From: Streptomyces rugosispiralis
GTDB taxonomy: Bacteria > Actinomycetota > Actinomycetes > Streptomycetales > Streptomycetaceae
Reading direction: 5' to 3'
Assembly: GCF_024505145.1 (NCBI RefSeq)
Contig: NZ_JANIAA010000006.1
Coordinates: 186,001-250,000, forward strand
DNA: 64,000 nt
The position numbers and the translations under genes were made by a program. The first letter of the stretch is position 1. Every line of letters begins with the position of its first letter. Positions 56,413 through 64,000 of the stretch are shown here, one piece after another. The notes under the pieces were generated by a model. It had not been told where the DNA came from. It did no database searches and saw nothing but the letters and a program-made list of their open reading frames with translations.

Positions 56413-57309
56413 CTACTTGTAGACCACGACCTTGTCGCCCGCCTTGACCTTCGCGAAGAGCGCGGCGATCTTCTTCTTGTCCCGGACGTTCACACAGCCG
56501 TGTGAGGCGCCGCTGTAGCCGCGGGCGGCGAAGTCCGAGGAGTAGTGCACCGCCTGGCCGCCGCTGAAGAACATCGCGTAGGGCATCGGCGTGTGATAGA
56601 TCGTCGAGACATGGTCCCGGCTCTTGAAGTTGACCTGGAACAGCCCCTCCCGGGTCGGGGTGTACTCCGAGCCGAAGCGCACATCCATCGCCGACACCAC
56701 CCGGCCGTTGACCATCCAGGCCAGGGTGCGGCTGGTCTTGCTGATGCAGAGCACCCGGCCGGTCAGGCACCGTGGATCGGGCTTGGCCGGCGGAAGGGTG
56801 GTCGGCGGATAGAGGTCGTCGCGCGTGGGCGCCTTCGTCGCCGAGCGCAGCGAGGTCCAGGTCCGCTGGTTCACCGAACCGGTGGCCGCGAGGCCGTGGC
56901 CCCGCTGGTACGCGCTGACCGACGCCTGCGTGATCGTGCCGAAGTACCCGGTCGGGTTCCGGTGGAAGAGGCCGAGTGCGCGCAGCCGGGCCTGGAGCTC
57001 GCGCACCCGGTCCCCGCTGGTGCCGAAGGGGATCACCGGCGGGGCCACCCGCGGCGCGGTGCGCCGCGGCACCGGAGGGGCCGTGGTGCGCGGCGGGCGC
57101 ACCGCCACCCGCTTGGGCTTGGCCTTGTGGGTGTACGTGGGCTGCGGCCGGGGTGGCGTCTCGCGCGCGGGTGCGCTCGTACTGGCCCGGGTCTGGGGTC
57201 GCTCCTGCCCCCGGCCGTTCACGGTCGCCTCTCCCGGCCGGCACCCGGCGACGAGTGCCGCCGCCGTGGCCGTGGCCAGCGCGGTGCCGACCACCGCTGT
57301 CCGGTGCAT
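56413..57309 (-). CDS. L,D-transpeptidase lipoprotein with peptidoglycan-binding domain
   Basis: A 298-residue protein from ATG 57309 behind GGGGAGGGG. Lipobox LVAGC at about residue 23 is followed by a Pro/Arg/Thr-rich linker, a PG_binding_1 repeat (GDRVRELQARLRALGLF, TQASVSAYQRGHGL) and a YkuD catalytic domain. The Cys nucleophile lies in SHGCVNV with the paired His in IYHTPMPYAMFF. It forms 3-3 peptidoglycan cross-links or attaches proteins to the wall, outside the membrane. Divergent from the mutase gene. Confidence 0.93.
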   Translation of the reverse strand: MHRTAVVGTALATATAAALVAGCRPGEATVNGRGQERPQTRASTSAPARETPPRPQPTYTHKAKPKRVAVRPPRTTAPPVPRRTAPRVAPPVIPFGTSGDRVRELQARLRALGLFHRNPTGYFGTITQASVSAYQRGHGLAATGSVNQRTWTSLRSATKAPTRDDLYPPTTLPPAKPDPRCLTGRVLCISKTSRTLAWMVNGRVVSAMDVRFGSEYTPTREGLFQVNFKSRDHVSTIYHTPMPYAMFFSGGQAVHYSSDFAARGYSGASHGCVNVRDKKKIAALFAKVKAGDKVVVYK

Positions 57310-57397
57310 TCGAACCCCTCCCCTGATCTTTTTGCTCTGAATGCTTCCCGGGGCTGCCGTGGGGCGAACATCGACGCATGCTGTGAACAAGGCCCCG

Positions 57398-57417
57398 TAC
57401 CGGGAGAACGCCCGGTA
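57398..57417. promoter_or_regulatory. Palindrome upstream of the mutase gene
   Basis: TACCGGG-6nt-CCCGGTA ends 23 nt before the mutase start and immediately before its ribosome-binding site (GGAGG). It may be an operator or a translational-control hairpin. No cobalamin riboswitch was recognised upstream. Confidence 0.45.
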
Positions 57418-57440
57418 TCAGCCATCAGGAGGCGTGACCC

Positions 57441-59030
<1,590 letters not shown>

Positions 59031-59066
59031 GCGAGCGTTGTCGGAGGGCTGGGTGACACTGGACCC

Positions 59067-59282
59067 ATGTCGTCGTCACCCCGCCGCACCTGCCCGGTCT
59101 GCACCCGAGAGATCGCGGTCGTCGGCGGGCGCTTCGCCCGCCATGACCCTCCCGGGCGGCGCTCCGCGTACGAGCTGATCTCCTGTCCCGGCTCGCGACG
59201 GATCGCGCCGCTGCTCACGACTCCGCCAAACCTCTTCGGCGAGGAGGAGCCCCCGACGTCGGGGCAACAGACCCTCTTCTAG
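59067..59282 (+). CDS. Small cysteine-containing protein, possible zinc ribbon
   Basis: A 71-residue protein just after the mutase gene. CPVCTREIAVVGGRFARHD and a third Cys in LISCPGS could bind zinc with a His. Codon bias is good and the pattern CPVC-x-REIAV looks conserved in Streptomyces (recollection). Function unknown. Confidence 0.65.
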   Translation: MSSSPRRTCPVCTREIAVVGGRFARHDPPGRRSAYELISCPGSRRIAPLLTTPPNLFGEEEPPTSGQQTLF

Positions 59283-59716
59283 CCCGCGCCGGATCGCGCC
59301 GCCCGCGCCAGCCGCCCGCGCCGGATCGCGCCGCCTGCGGCGGGCTGTTCCCCTCCCCGCCCCTTCCCACAACTGGGGCTCCGCCCCAGACCCCGGCAGA
59401 CCGCCATCGGCCGGCTCGTCGACCCCGGGGTCGAGGGGGAAACGGAACCGGGGCTCCGCCCCAAACCCCGGCCGGACGGCCCGTTGTGCGCGGGCGTCCG
59501 CCGCGACGGCGTGCCGACCGCGTTCGCGGCGGCGACGGTCGGCTCGTCGCCCCGCAGGGGCCCAGGCGAGAAGCGAAACCGGGGCTCCGCCCCAAACCCC
59601 GGCCGGACGGCCCGTTGTGCGCGGGCGTCCGCGCGCGGATCGGCCCGCCGACCCCGGGGTCCAGGGGCGGAGCCCCTGCCGCGCGGCGGAGCCGCGTGTC
59701 GATGCCGGCGGCGCCG
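59283..59716. repeat. Repeat-rich 434-nt gap with a duplicated 56-bp element
   Basis: No credible gene. A 56-bp sequence beginning AACCGGGGCTCCGCCCCAAA is present identically at 59446-59501 and 59577-59632, 131 bp apart. Partial copies of GGGGCTCCGCCCC, or its inverse GGGGCGGAGCCCC, occur at about 59374 and 59663, next to GACCCCGGGGTC-type palindromes. The core resembles a palindromic element scattered through Streptomyces intergenic regions. Confidence 0.85.
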
Positions 59717-60433
59717 CTACGCCGCGCCGCCCAGCAGCCGCGAAGCGATCCGCACCCCCGGATTCGCCTCCGTCAGTGCCTCCATCAGATGGTCGCCGGC
59801 GGCCTTCAGGGCCGTGTCGTCCATCGGCGCCAGCGCGTCCAGGACGAACATCGCCCGGGTGGTGTCATGGGTGAGCCGGGTGCGGGTGCACTGGCGCCAG
59901 TTCCAGCGGCGGCAGGTGGCGCCCGTGTCGTCGCGCCATACCACCTCGCCGGGCGCCGGGTGCTCGATCGCGGGCTCGCCGCCGGCCGTGGTCTCGAAGG
60001 TCTCGTCGCCCTTGGCGCGCACCAGCCGGGCCGCGCCCACGTAGTGGTCGAGGTCCTCGCCGCCGAGGGGGATCACATGGCCGACCGAGATCGCGTTGTA
60101 GATGTCGGTCAGCCGGTCCACCCGGGGCAGCCCGGCGGGGACCCGCCGCAGCAGGGCCTCCGCGCTGGGCCGGGTGCGCTGCGGCTTCGCGCCGAAGGCG
60201 CGGAACGCCTCGCGCCAGGCGGCCAGATGCGGATGCTCCTCCACCGGGCCGTCCCCGAACCGCTCCCGCGCCGCCGACTCGGCGTCGGCCAGGAGTCGCT
60301 CGCTGAGCTCGTCGCAGGGCCCGGGGCGCAGCCCCTCGGCGGTGATGAGGAGCGCCCGGTAGTCGGGGCGCAGGGCGAGTACGGCGGGGTCGATGGTGGC
60401 GGATTCCAGCCAGGCTGCGGCGTCGAACGTCAT
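59717..60433 (-). CDS. B3/B4 tRNA-binding-domain protein
   Basis: A 238-residue protein from ATG 60433 (ATG 60457 possible). It resembles stand-alone B3/B4 domains of phenylalanyl-tRNA synthetase beta chains, with VDRLTDIYNAISVGHVIPLGG and LRPDYRALLITAEGL. VEEHPHLAAWREAFRAFGAKPQRTRPSAEALLRR matches the family (quoted here only to indicate the region, residues ~75-108). Related proteins are proposed to edit mischarged tRNA, but this is unproven here. Divergent from the hydrolase gene. Confidence 0.82.
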   Translation of the reverse strand: MTFDAAAWLESATIDPAVLALRPDYRALLITAEGLRPGPCDELSERLLADAESAARERFGDGPVEEHPHLAAWREAFRAFGAKPQRTRPSAEALLRRVPAGLPRVDRLTDIYNAISVGHVIPLGGEDLDHYVGAARLVRAKGDETFETTAGGEPAIEHPAPGEVVWRDDTGATCRRWNWRQCTRTRLTHDTTRAMFVLDALAPMDDTALKAAGDHLMEALTEANPGVRIASRLLGGAA

Positions 60434-60554
60434 ATGGTCCACTATGGCATACGGCACGGTGCAGTGTGATGTACGGCCTCGGGGGGCATCCCCACCCTGG
60501 AGAGGGCGGGTGCCCCGATGGTGGCGTATGACCGGAAGCGGAACGCTCTACGGC

Positions 60555-61832
60555 ATGACCACACGTACTTCCGACGCCGGCCCCCGCCGCCGGACCCTGC
60601 TGGCCGCCACCGCCCTCGCCGCCGTGGGGGTGGGGGCGGCGCGGTCGAAGGCGGTCGCCGCCCCGGTCGCGCGGCGGGTGCGGCTGACGCTGCCCGCGCC
60701 CACCGGGCCGTACCCCGTGGGCACGGTCTCCCACCGCCTCGTCGATCACCACCGGCCCGATCCCTGGGTCGCCTCCCGGCCGTCGCGTGAGCTGATGGTC
60801 AGCGTCCGCTATCCGGCCCGGGACGTCGAGCGGTATCCGCGCGCCGCGCAGATGTCACCGGGCGAGGCGGCCGGTTTCGACCGGCTGAACAACTTCGGGG
60901 GCGTGCCGCGGGGCCGCGTCGACTGGGCGGCGACGCGCACCTTCGCGCACCAGGGGGCCCCGCCCGCGAGGGCACGCCGGGGCGCCGCGTGCCCGGTGGT
61001 GCTCTACTCGCCCGGCGTCGGCGACCCGCGCTCGCTGGGCACCACGCTCACCGATGAGCTGGCCTCGCGCGGCTATGTCGTGATCAGTGTCGACCACACC
61101 TACGACGCGTCGGCGGTCGAGTTCCCGGACGGCCGGATCGAGACCAGCCGGCTGCCGGCGGAGTACGAACGGGCCGAGCGGGAGGGCACGGTCGTCGAGC
61201 TGCTGCGGAAGACCTGTGCGGTGCGAGTGGCGGATCTTCGCCTCGTTCTCGACCGGCTGGAGACGATCGCCCCGACCCCGCTCGACCCGTCCGCCACCGG
61301 CGCGTTCGGGCAGTCGGCGGGCGGCTTCGCGGCCCTTCAGGCGATGCACGACGACCGGCGGATCGCGGCGGCCGCGAATCTGGACGGGCTGCTGGCCTAC
61401 GTCCAGGAGGATCACGACCCCGGCCCGCTCTCCACGGTCGCCGCGGACGGTGTGGACCGCCCCGTGCTGCTCATGGGCAAGGACGGGAACGACCACCACA
61501 CCGTGCCGTCGTGGGGTGCGCTGTGGGAGCATGGCTCGGGCCCGCGCCTCGATCTGACGCTGCTCGGTTCGGGCCATGCGACCTACACCGACGCCACGTC
61601 GATGCTGCCTCGGATCGCCGCGCGGCTGCGCTTGCCCAAGGAGATGGTGACCGCGGCGATCGGCACGGTCACCCCGGAGCGGGCGGTGGCCGTCCAGCGC
61701 GCGTATGTCCCGGCGTTCTTCGACCGCGAGCTGCGCCACCGCGATGACGGCGGTCTGCTGGACGGGCCGTCGGCCCGCTACCCGGAGGTGCGATTCGTCG
61801 ACTGGGCCCCGTCCGGGCGGCCGGGGGTCTAG
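60555..61832 (+). CDS. Tat-exported alpha/beta hydrolase (PAF-acetylhydrolase-like)
   Basis: A 425-residue protein from ATG 60555. A twin-arginine-like signal (PRRRTLLAATALAAVGVGAA) suggests Tat export. The nucleophile elbow is GQSAGG (GxSxG) in TGAFGQSAGGFAAL, with the Asp in ANLDGLL and the His in LLGSGHATYTD. Related enzymes are lipase/PAF acetylhydrolases. The stop codon overlaps by 2 nt that of the minus-strand 49-aa gene. A GGGGCATCCCCACCCT hairpin lies upstream at about 60483-60516. Confidence 0.85.
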   Translation: MTTRTSDAGPRRRTLLAATALAAVGVGAARSKAVAAPVARRVRLTLPAPTGPYPVGTVSHRLVDHHRPDPWVASRPSRELMVSVRYPARDVERYPRAAQMSPGEAAGFDRLNNFGGVPRGRVDWAATRTFAHQGAPPARARRGAACPVVLYSPGVGDPRSLGTTLTDELASRGYVVISVDHTYDASAVEFPDGRIETSRLPAEYERAEREGTVVELLRKTCAVRVADLRLVLDRLETIAPTPLDPSATGAFGQSAGGFAALQAMHDDRRIAAAANLDGLLAYVQEDHDPGPLSTVAADGVDRPVLLMGKDGNDHHTVPSWGALWEHGSGPRLDLTLLGSGHATYTDATSMLPRIAARLRLPKEMVTAAIGTVTPERAVAVQRAYVPAFFDRELRHRDDGGLLDGPSARYPEVRFVDWAPSGRPGV

Positions 61833-61978
61833 AACAGTCCCAGCCGCGTGGTGAGCAAGGCGAGGACGACGACCAGCGACCAGCCCAGCAGATGCTCCAG
61901 CAGGTGGTCCTCGCCATCGGAGGAAGGGCCTCCGGTGCGGGCGTGGAGGCCGGTGCGGCGCGCCGCGATGTCGGTCAT
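61829..61978 (-). CDS. 49-residue single-pass membrane protein
   Basis: From ATG 61978 behind AGAGGA to a TAG stop at 61829. The sequence begins MTDIAARRTGLHARTGG, then acidic GEDHLLEHLLG, then the hydrophobic WSLVVVLALLTTRLGLF to the end. Codon bias is strongly Streptomyces-like. The C-terminal tail anchor and compact size suggest a small regulatory or structural membrane protein. Convergent overlap with the hydrolase gene. Confidence 0.65.
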   Translation of the reverse strand: MTDIAARRTGLHARTGGPSSDGEDHLLEHLLGWSLVVVLALLTTRLGLF

Positions 61979-62127
61979 GCGGGTGTCCTCTGTGCTCAGC
62001 GATGATCGTGATGAATGTGGTGGACGTGATGGACATGATGAAAAGGGTCATCACCGTTGCCCAGGGTGCGCCGAGCGGCCACCTGGGGTAAAGGGGGAGT
62101 GGCCGAACTCACCCGAGGAGGTCCACG

Positions 62128-63567
62128 GTGACCAGCGTCATTCCCAAGGGTCTGGGCGAGCAGATCCGCGCCCTGGCCGGGGGCGAGGTGACCTCCCGTG
62201 CGCTGGTCGAGCAGTCGCTCCAGCGCATCGCCGAGACCCAGCCCACGCTCAACGCGTTCCGCCGCGTCCGCGCCGAGGCCGCCCTGCGCGAGGCCGCCGA
62301 GGCGGACCGGCGGCTGGCGGCGGGGGAGCGGCTGCCGCTGCTCGGCGTCCCGCTCGCGGTCAAGGACGACACGGACGTCGCGGGCGAGCCCACCGCCTTC
62401 GGCTGCCGCGGCGACTTCCCGGCCAAGACCGAGGACGGCGAGGCGGTACGGCGGCTGAAGGCGGCCGGGGCCGTGATCGTCGGCAAGACCAACACCCCCG
62501 AGCTGGGCCAGTGGCCCTTCACCGAGGGCCCCGCCTTCGGCGACACCCGCAACCCCTGGAGCCCGGCGCACACCCCCGGCGGCTCATCCGGCGGCGGCGC
62601 GGCCGCCGTCGCCGCCGGTCTGGTCCCCGCCGCGCTCGGCTCGGACGGCGCGGGCTCGCTCCGCATCCCCGCCGCCTGGACGCATCTCATCGGCCTCAAG
62701 CCCCAGCGCGGCCGGATCTCCACCTGGCCGGACGCCGAGGCCTTCAACGGCATCACCTGCAACGGTCCGCTGGCCCGTACGGTCGCCGACGCGGCGCTGC
62801 TGCTGCATGTCGCGACCGGCAACCGCGAGGGGGATCTGCACTGCCCCGAGCCGGTGGACGTGCTGTCCGCGGTGGGCCGCGACCCGGGGCGGCTGCGGAT
62901 CGCCCTGTCGTACAAGACGGCCTTCACCGGCACCCCCAAGCGGCTGGACCCGGTGGTGCGGGCCGCCGTCGTCCGGCTCGCCGAGCGGCTGGCGGCCCTC
63001 GGCCACGAGGTGGTGGAGGCCGAGCCGCGCTACGGGCTCGTGGGCTTCTCCTTCCTGCCGCGCGCCACGGCCGGGCTCACCGAATGGTCCGGCCGGGTCC
63101 CCGATCCGCTGCTGCTGGACATCCGCACCCGCGGCGCCGTCCGCAACGGCCGTCTGCTGGGCGGCACCGCGCTGCGGTGGGCGCGGTCGTACGAGGGGCC
63201 GCTGCGGCGCCAGGTCGGGGCGATCTTCGACCGCTTCGACGTGGTCCTCTCCCCGACGACGGCCACGCCCCCGTTGCGGATCGGCGCCATGGCCGGTCTG
63301 TCCGGGTGGCGTACGGATCGGGCCATGATCGCGGCGTGCCCGTACGCCTGGCCGTGGAACGTGCTGGGCTGGCCCGCGATGAACGTCCCCGCCGGGTTCG
63401 CCGACCCCGAGGGCGGCACGCTGCCGCTCGGCGCCCAGCTCCTCGGCCCGGCCAACAGCGAGCCCGTGCTCATCTCGCTGGCGGCCCAGCTCGAGGCCGA
63501 CCAGCGGTGGTACGAGCGCTGGCCCCAGGCGTCCCGCCCCGGCCCGCTGCCGGGGGTGAGCGGCTGA
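62128..63567 (+). CDS. Amidase signature family protein
   Basis: A 479-residue amidase from GTG 62128 behind GAGGAGGTCC. The Ser-Ser-Lys triad is visible: Lys in LAVKDDTD, cis-Ser in PGGSSGGGAAAVAAG, nucleophile Ser in SDGAGSLRIPAAW. The sequence is typical of small amidases acting on aliphatic or aryl amides; it lacks the GatB partner that would mark a tRNA amidotransferase. Substrate unknown. The 61979-62127 gap has ATG-rich low-complexity DNA and no gene. Confidence 0.9.
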   Translation: MTSVIPKGLGEQIRALAGGEVTSRALVEQSLQRIAETQPTLNAFRRVRAEAALREAAEADRRLAAGERLPLLGVPLAVKDDTDVAGEPTAFGCRGDFPAKTEDGEAVRRLKAAGAVIVGKTNTPELGQWPFTEGPAFGDTRNPWSPAHTPGGSSGGGAAAVAAGLVPAALGSDGAGSLRIPAAWTHLIGLKPQRGRISTWPDAEAFNGITCNGPLARTVADAALLLHVATGNREGDLHCPEPVDVLSAVGRDPGRLRIALSYKTAFTGTPKRLDPVVRAAVVRLAERLAALGHEVVEAEPRYGLVGFSFLPRATAGLTEWSGRVPDPLLLDIRTRGAVRNGRLLGGTALRWARSYEGPLRRQVGAIFDRFDVVLSPTTATPPLRIGAMAGLSGWRTDRAMIAACPYAWPWNVLGWPAMNVPAGFADPEGGTLPLGAQLLGPANSEPVLISLAAQLEADQRWYERWPQASRPGPLPGVSG

Positions 63568-63569
63568 GG

Positions 63570-64000
63570 TCAGGCGGGAGCGGGCCGGACGGGCTGGGGG
63601 TGGAGGCGGCCGGTTCGGGCGAGTGCGGTGACCGCGGTCGCGCAGGCGGCTCCGGTCACCGCGAGTACGGCCCATACCAGCCAGGGCGCGTCGGCGTGGG
63701 CGGCGTCCCAGAGTGCGCCCAGGGCCAGGTTGCCGAGGGTGATGCCGAGGCCGGAGACGGTGTTGTACAGGCCGTAATGGGTGGCGACCAGTTTGTTCCC
63801 GGACAGCGCGACGACGGTGTCCATCTCGAAGGGGTAGACCACGGCCCCGGCCGCGGCGAGTACGGCCACGGACACGGCGAGAGCCGTCAGGGGCCCGATC
63901 GCGGACCGGGCGGGGGTGAGGGCCAGCGGCACGAACGCCGCGCCCATCGCGGCGAGCCCGGCGGCCAGTGCCTGGTGGGGAGTGAAGCGCCGCTTGGCCC
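63570..64000 (-). CDS. MFS transporter, C-terminal part (partial)
   Basis: The frame is open to the right edge, so the N-terminal part lies outside. About 143 residues are present: a loop FTPHQALAAGL, then hydrophobic helices (GPLTALAVSVAVLAAAGAVVYPF, HYGLYNTVSGLGITLGNLALGALW, WLVWAVLAVTGAACATAVTAL). The GLYNTVSGLGITLGN motif is typical of helix 11 of MFS antiporters. It ends 2 nt after the convergent amidase stop. Substrate unknown. Confidence 0.85.
   Translation of the reverse strand, partial: AKRRFTPHQALAAGLAAMGAAFVPLALTPARSAIGPLTALAVSVAVLAAAGAVVYPFEMDTVVALSGNKLVATHYGLYNTVSGLGITLGNLALGALWDAAHADAPWLVWAVLAVTGAACATAVTALARTGRLHPQPVRPAPA

Noticed and set aside
57310..57440. A cobalamin riboswitch in front of the B12-dependent mutase
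   Set aside because: The 131-nt leader is too short for the full cobalamin aptamer, and the conserved B12-box sequence is not visible.
59283..59716. A mobile element in the repeat-rich gap
   Set aside because: No transposase frame or terminal inverted repeats with target duplication were found. It looks like a cluster of dispersed intergenic repeats.

Overview
The window is a GC-rich actinobacterial chromosome segment, almost certainly from a Streptomyces. The evidence is very high third-position GC, GTG starts, bldA-type TTA codons confined to one gene, DUF3017 and DUF2690 families, and dispersed GGGGCTCCGCCCC-type repeats. Much of it is core metabolism in an order that, from memory, resembles the S. 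coelicolor SCO48xx region. A few accessory insertions interrupt it.

Layout. 1-5.1 kb: the 3' end of a DUF5682-like gene coupled to a vWA-domain gene, then two secreted low-complexity proteins. 5.1-7.5 kb: sucCD. 7.7-10.5 kb: a DUF6350 membrane protein and a convergent membrane protein. 10.9-14.6 kb: purN-purH, folD and a DUF3017 protein. 15.0-17.5 kb: a membrane-tethered HTH protein and mdh. 17.7-21.8 kb: a probable accessory block. Its first gene is a membrane protein with four TTA codons. The next gene shares a near-identical GFGDHN motif with it, and two paralogous membrane-anchored proteins follow. 22.0-29.4 kb: choline/betaine genes (betaine aldehyde dehydrogenase, GMC choline dehydrogenase, and a glycine-betaine type ABC transporter with two permease domains fused). 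29.5-34 kb: a Uma2 protein, an AhpD-like protein divergent from a MocR regulator, and a lipoprotein/YgiC-type ligase pair. 34.1-36.8 kb: rocD divergent from glyA; the glyA leader carries a clear ZTP (pfl) riboswitch. 36.7-46.6 kb: an ECF sigma ORF overlapping an anti-sigma-like ORF, trpS, an RNA ligase-like protein, a DprE2-like reductase, BrkB, a D,D-carboxypeptidase, a metallophosphoesterase and a VanZ-RDD protein. 46.9-51.0 kb: sdhCDAB and a UraD-like protein. 51.3-57.3 kb: a GH20 hexosaminidase, a DUF4328 protein, an ECF sigma/membrane partner pair and an L,D-transpeptidase. 57.4-64 kb: a B12-type mutase large subunit, a Cys-rich small protein, a repeat-rich gap, a B3/B4-domain protein, a Tat-exported hydrolase, a 49-aa membrane protein, an amidase, and an MFS transporter cut by the window edge.

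The genes form a few functional groups. sucCD, mdh and sdhCDAB are TCA-cycle enzymes. purN, purH, folD and glyA all depend on one-carbon folate chemistry, and the ZTP riboswitch on glyA senses exactly that status. The bet genes plus transporter serve osmoprotection. Several exported proteins (carboxypeptidase, L,D-transpeptidase, GH20) act on the cell wall.

The most unusual material is the 17.7-21.8 kb block. Short tandem arrays, several with an 18-bp period and several abutting stop codons, recur through the window. Start codons, family names and substrate calls rest on reading the sequence; no database search was run.
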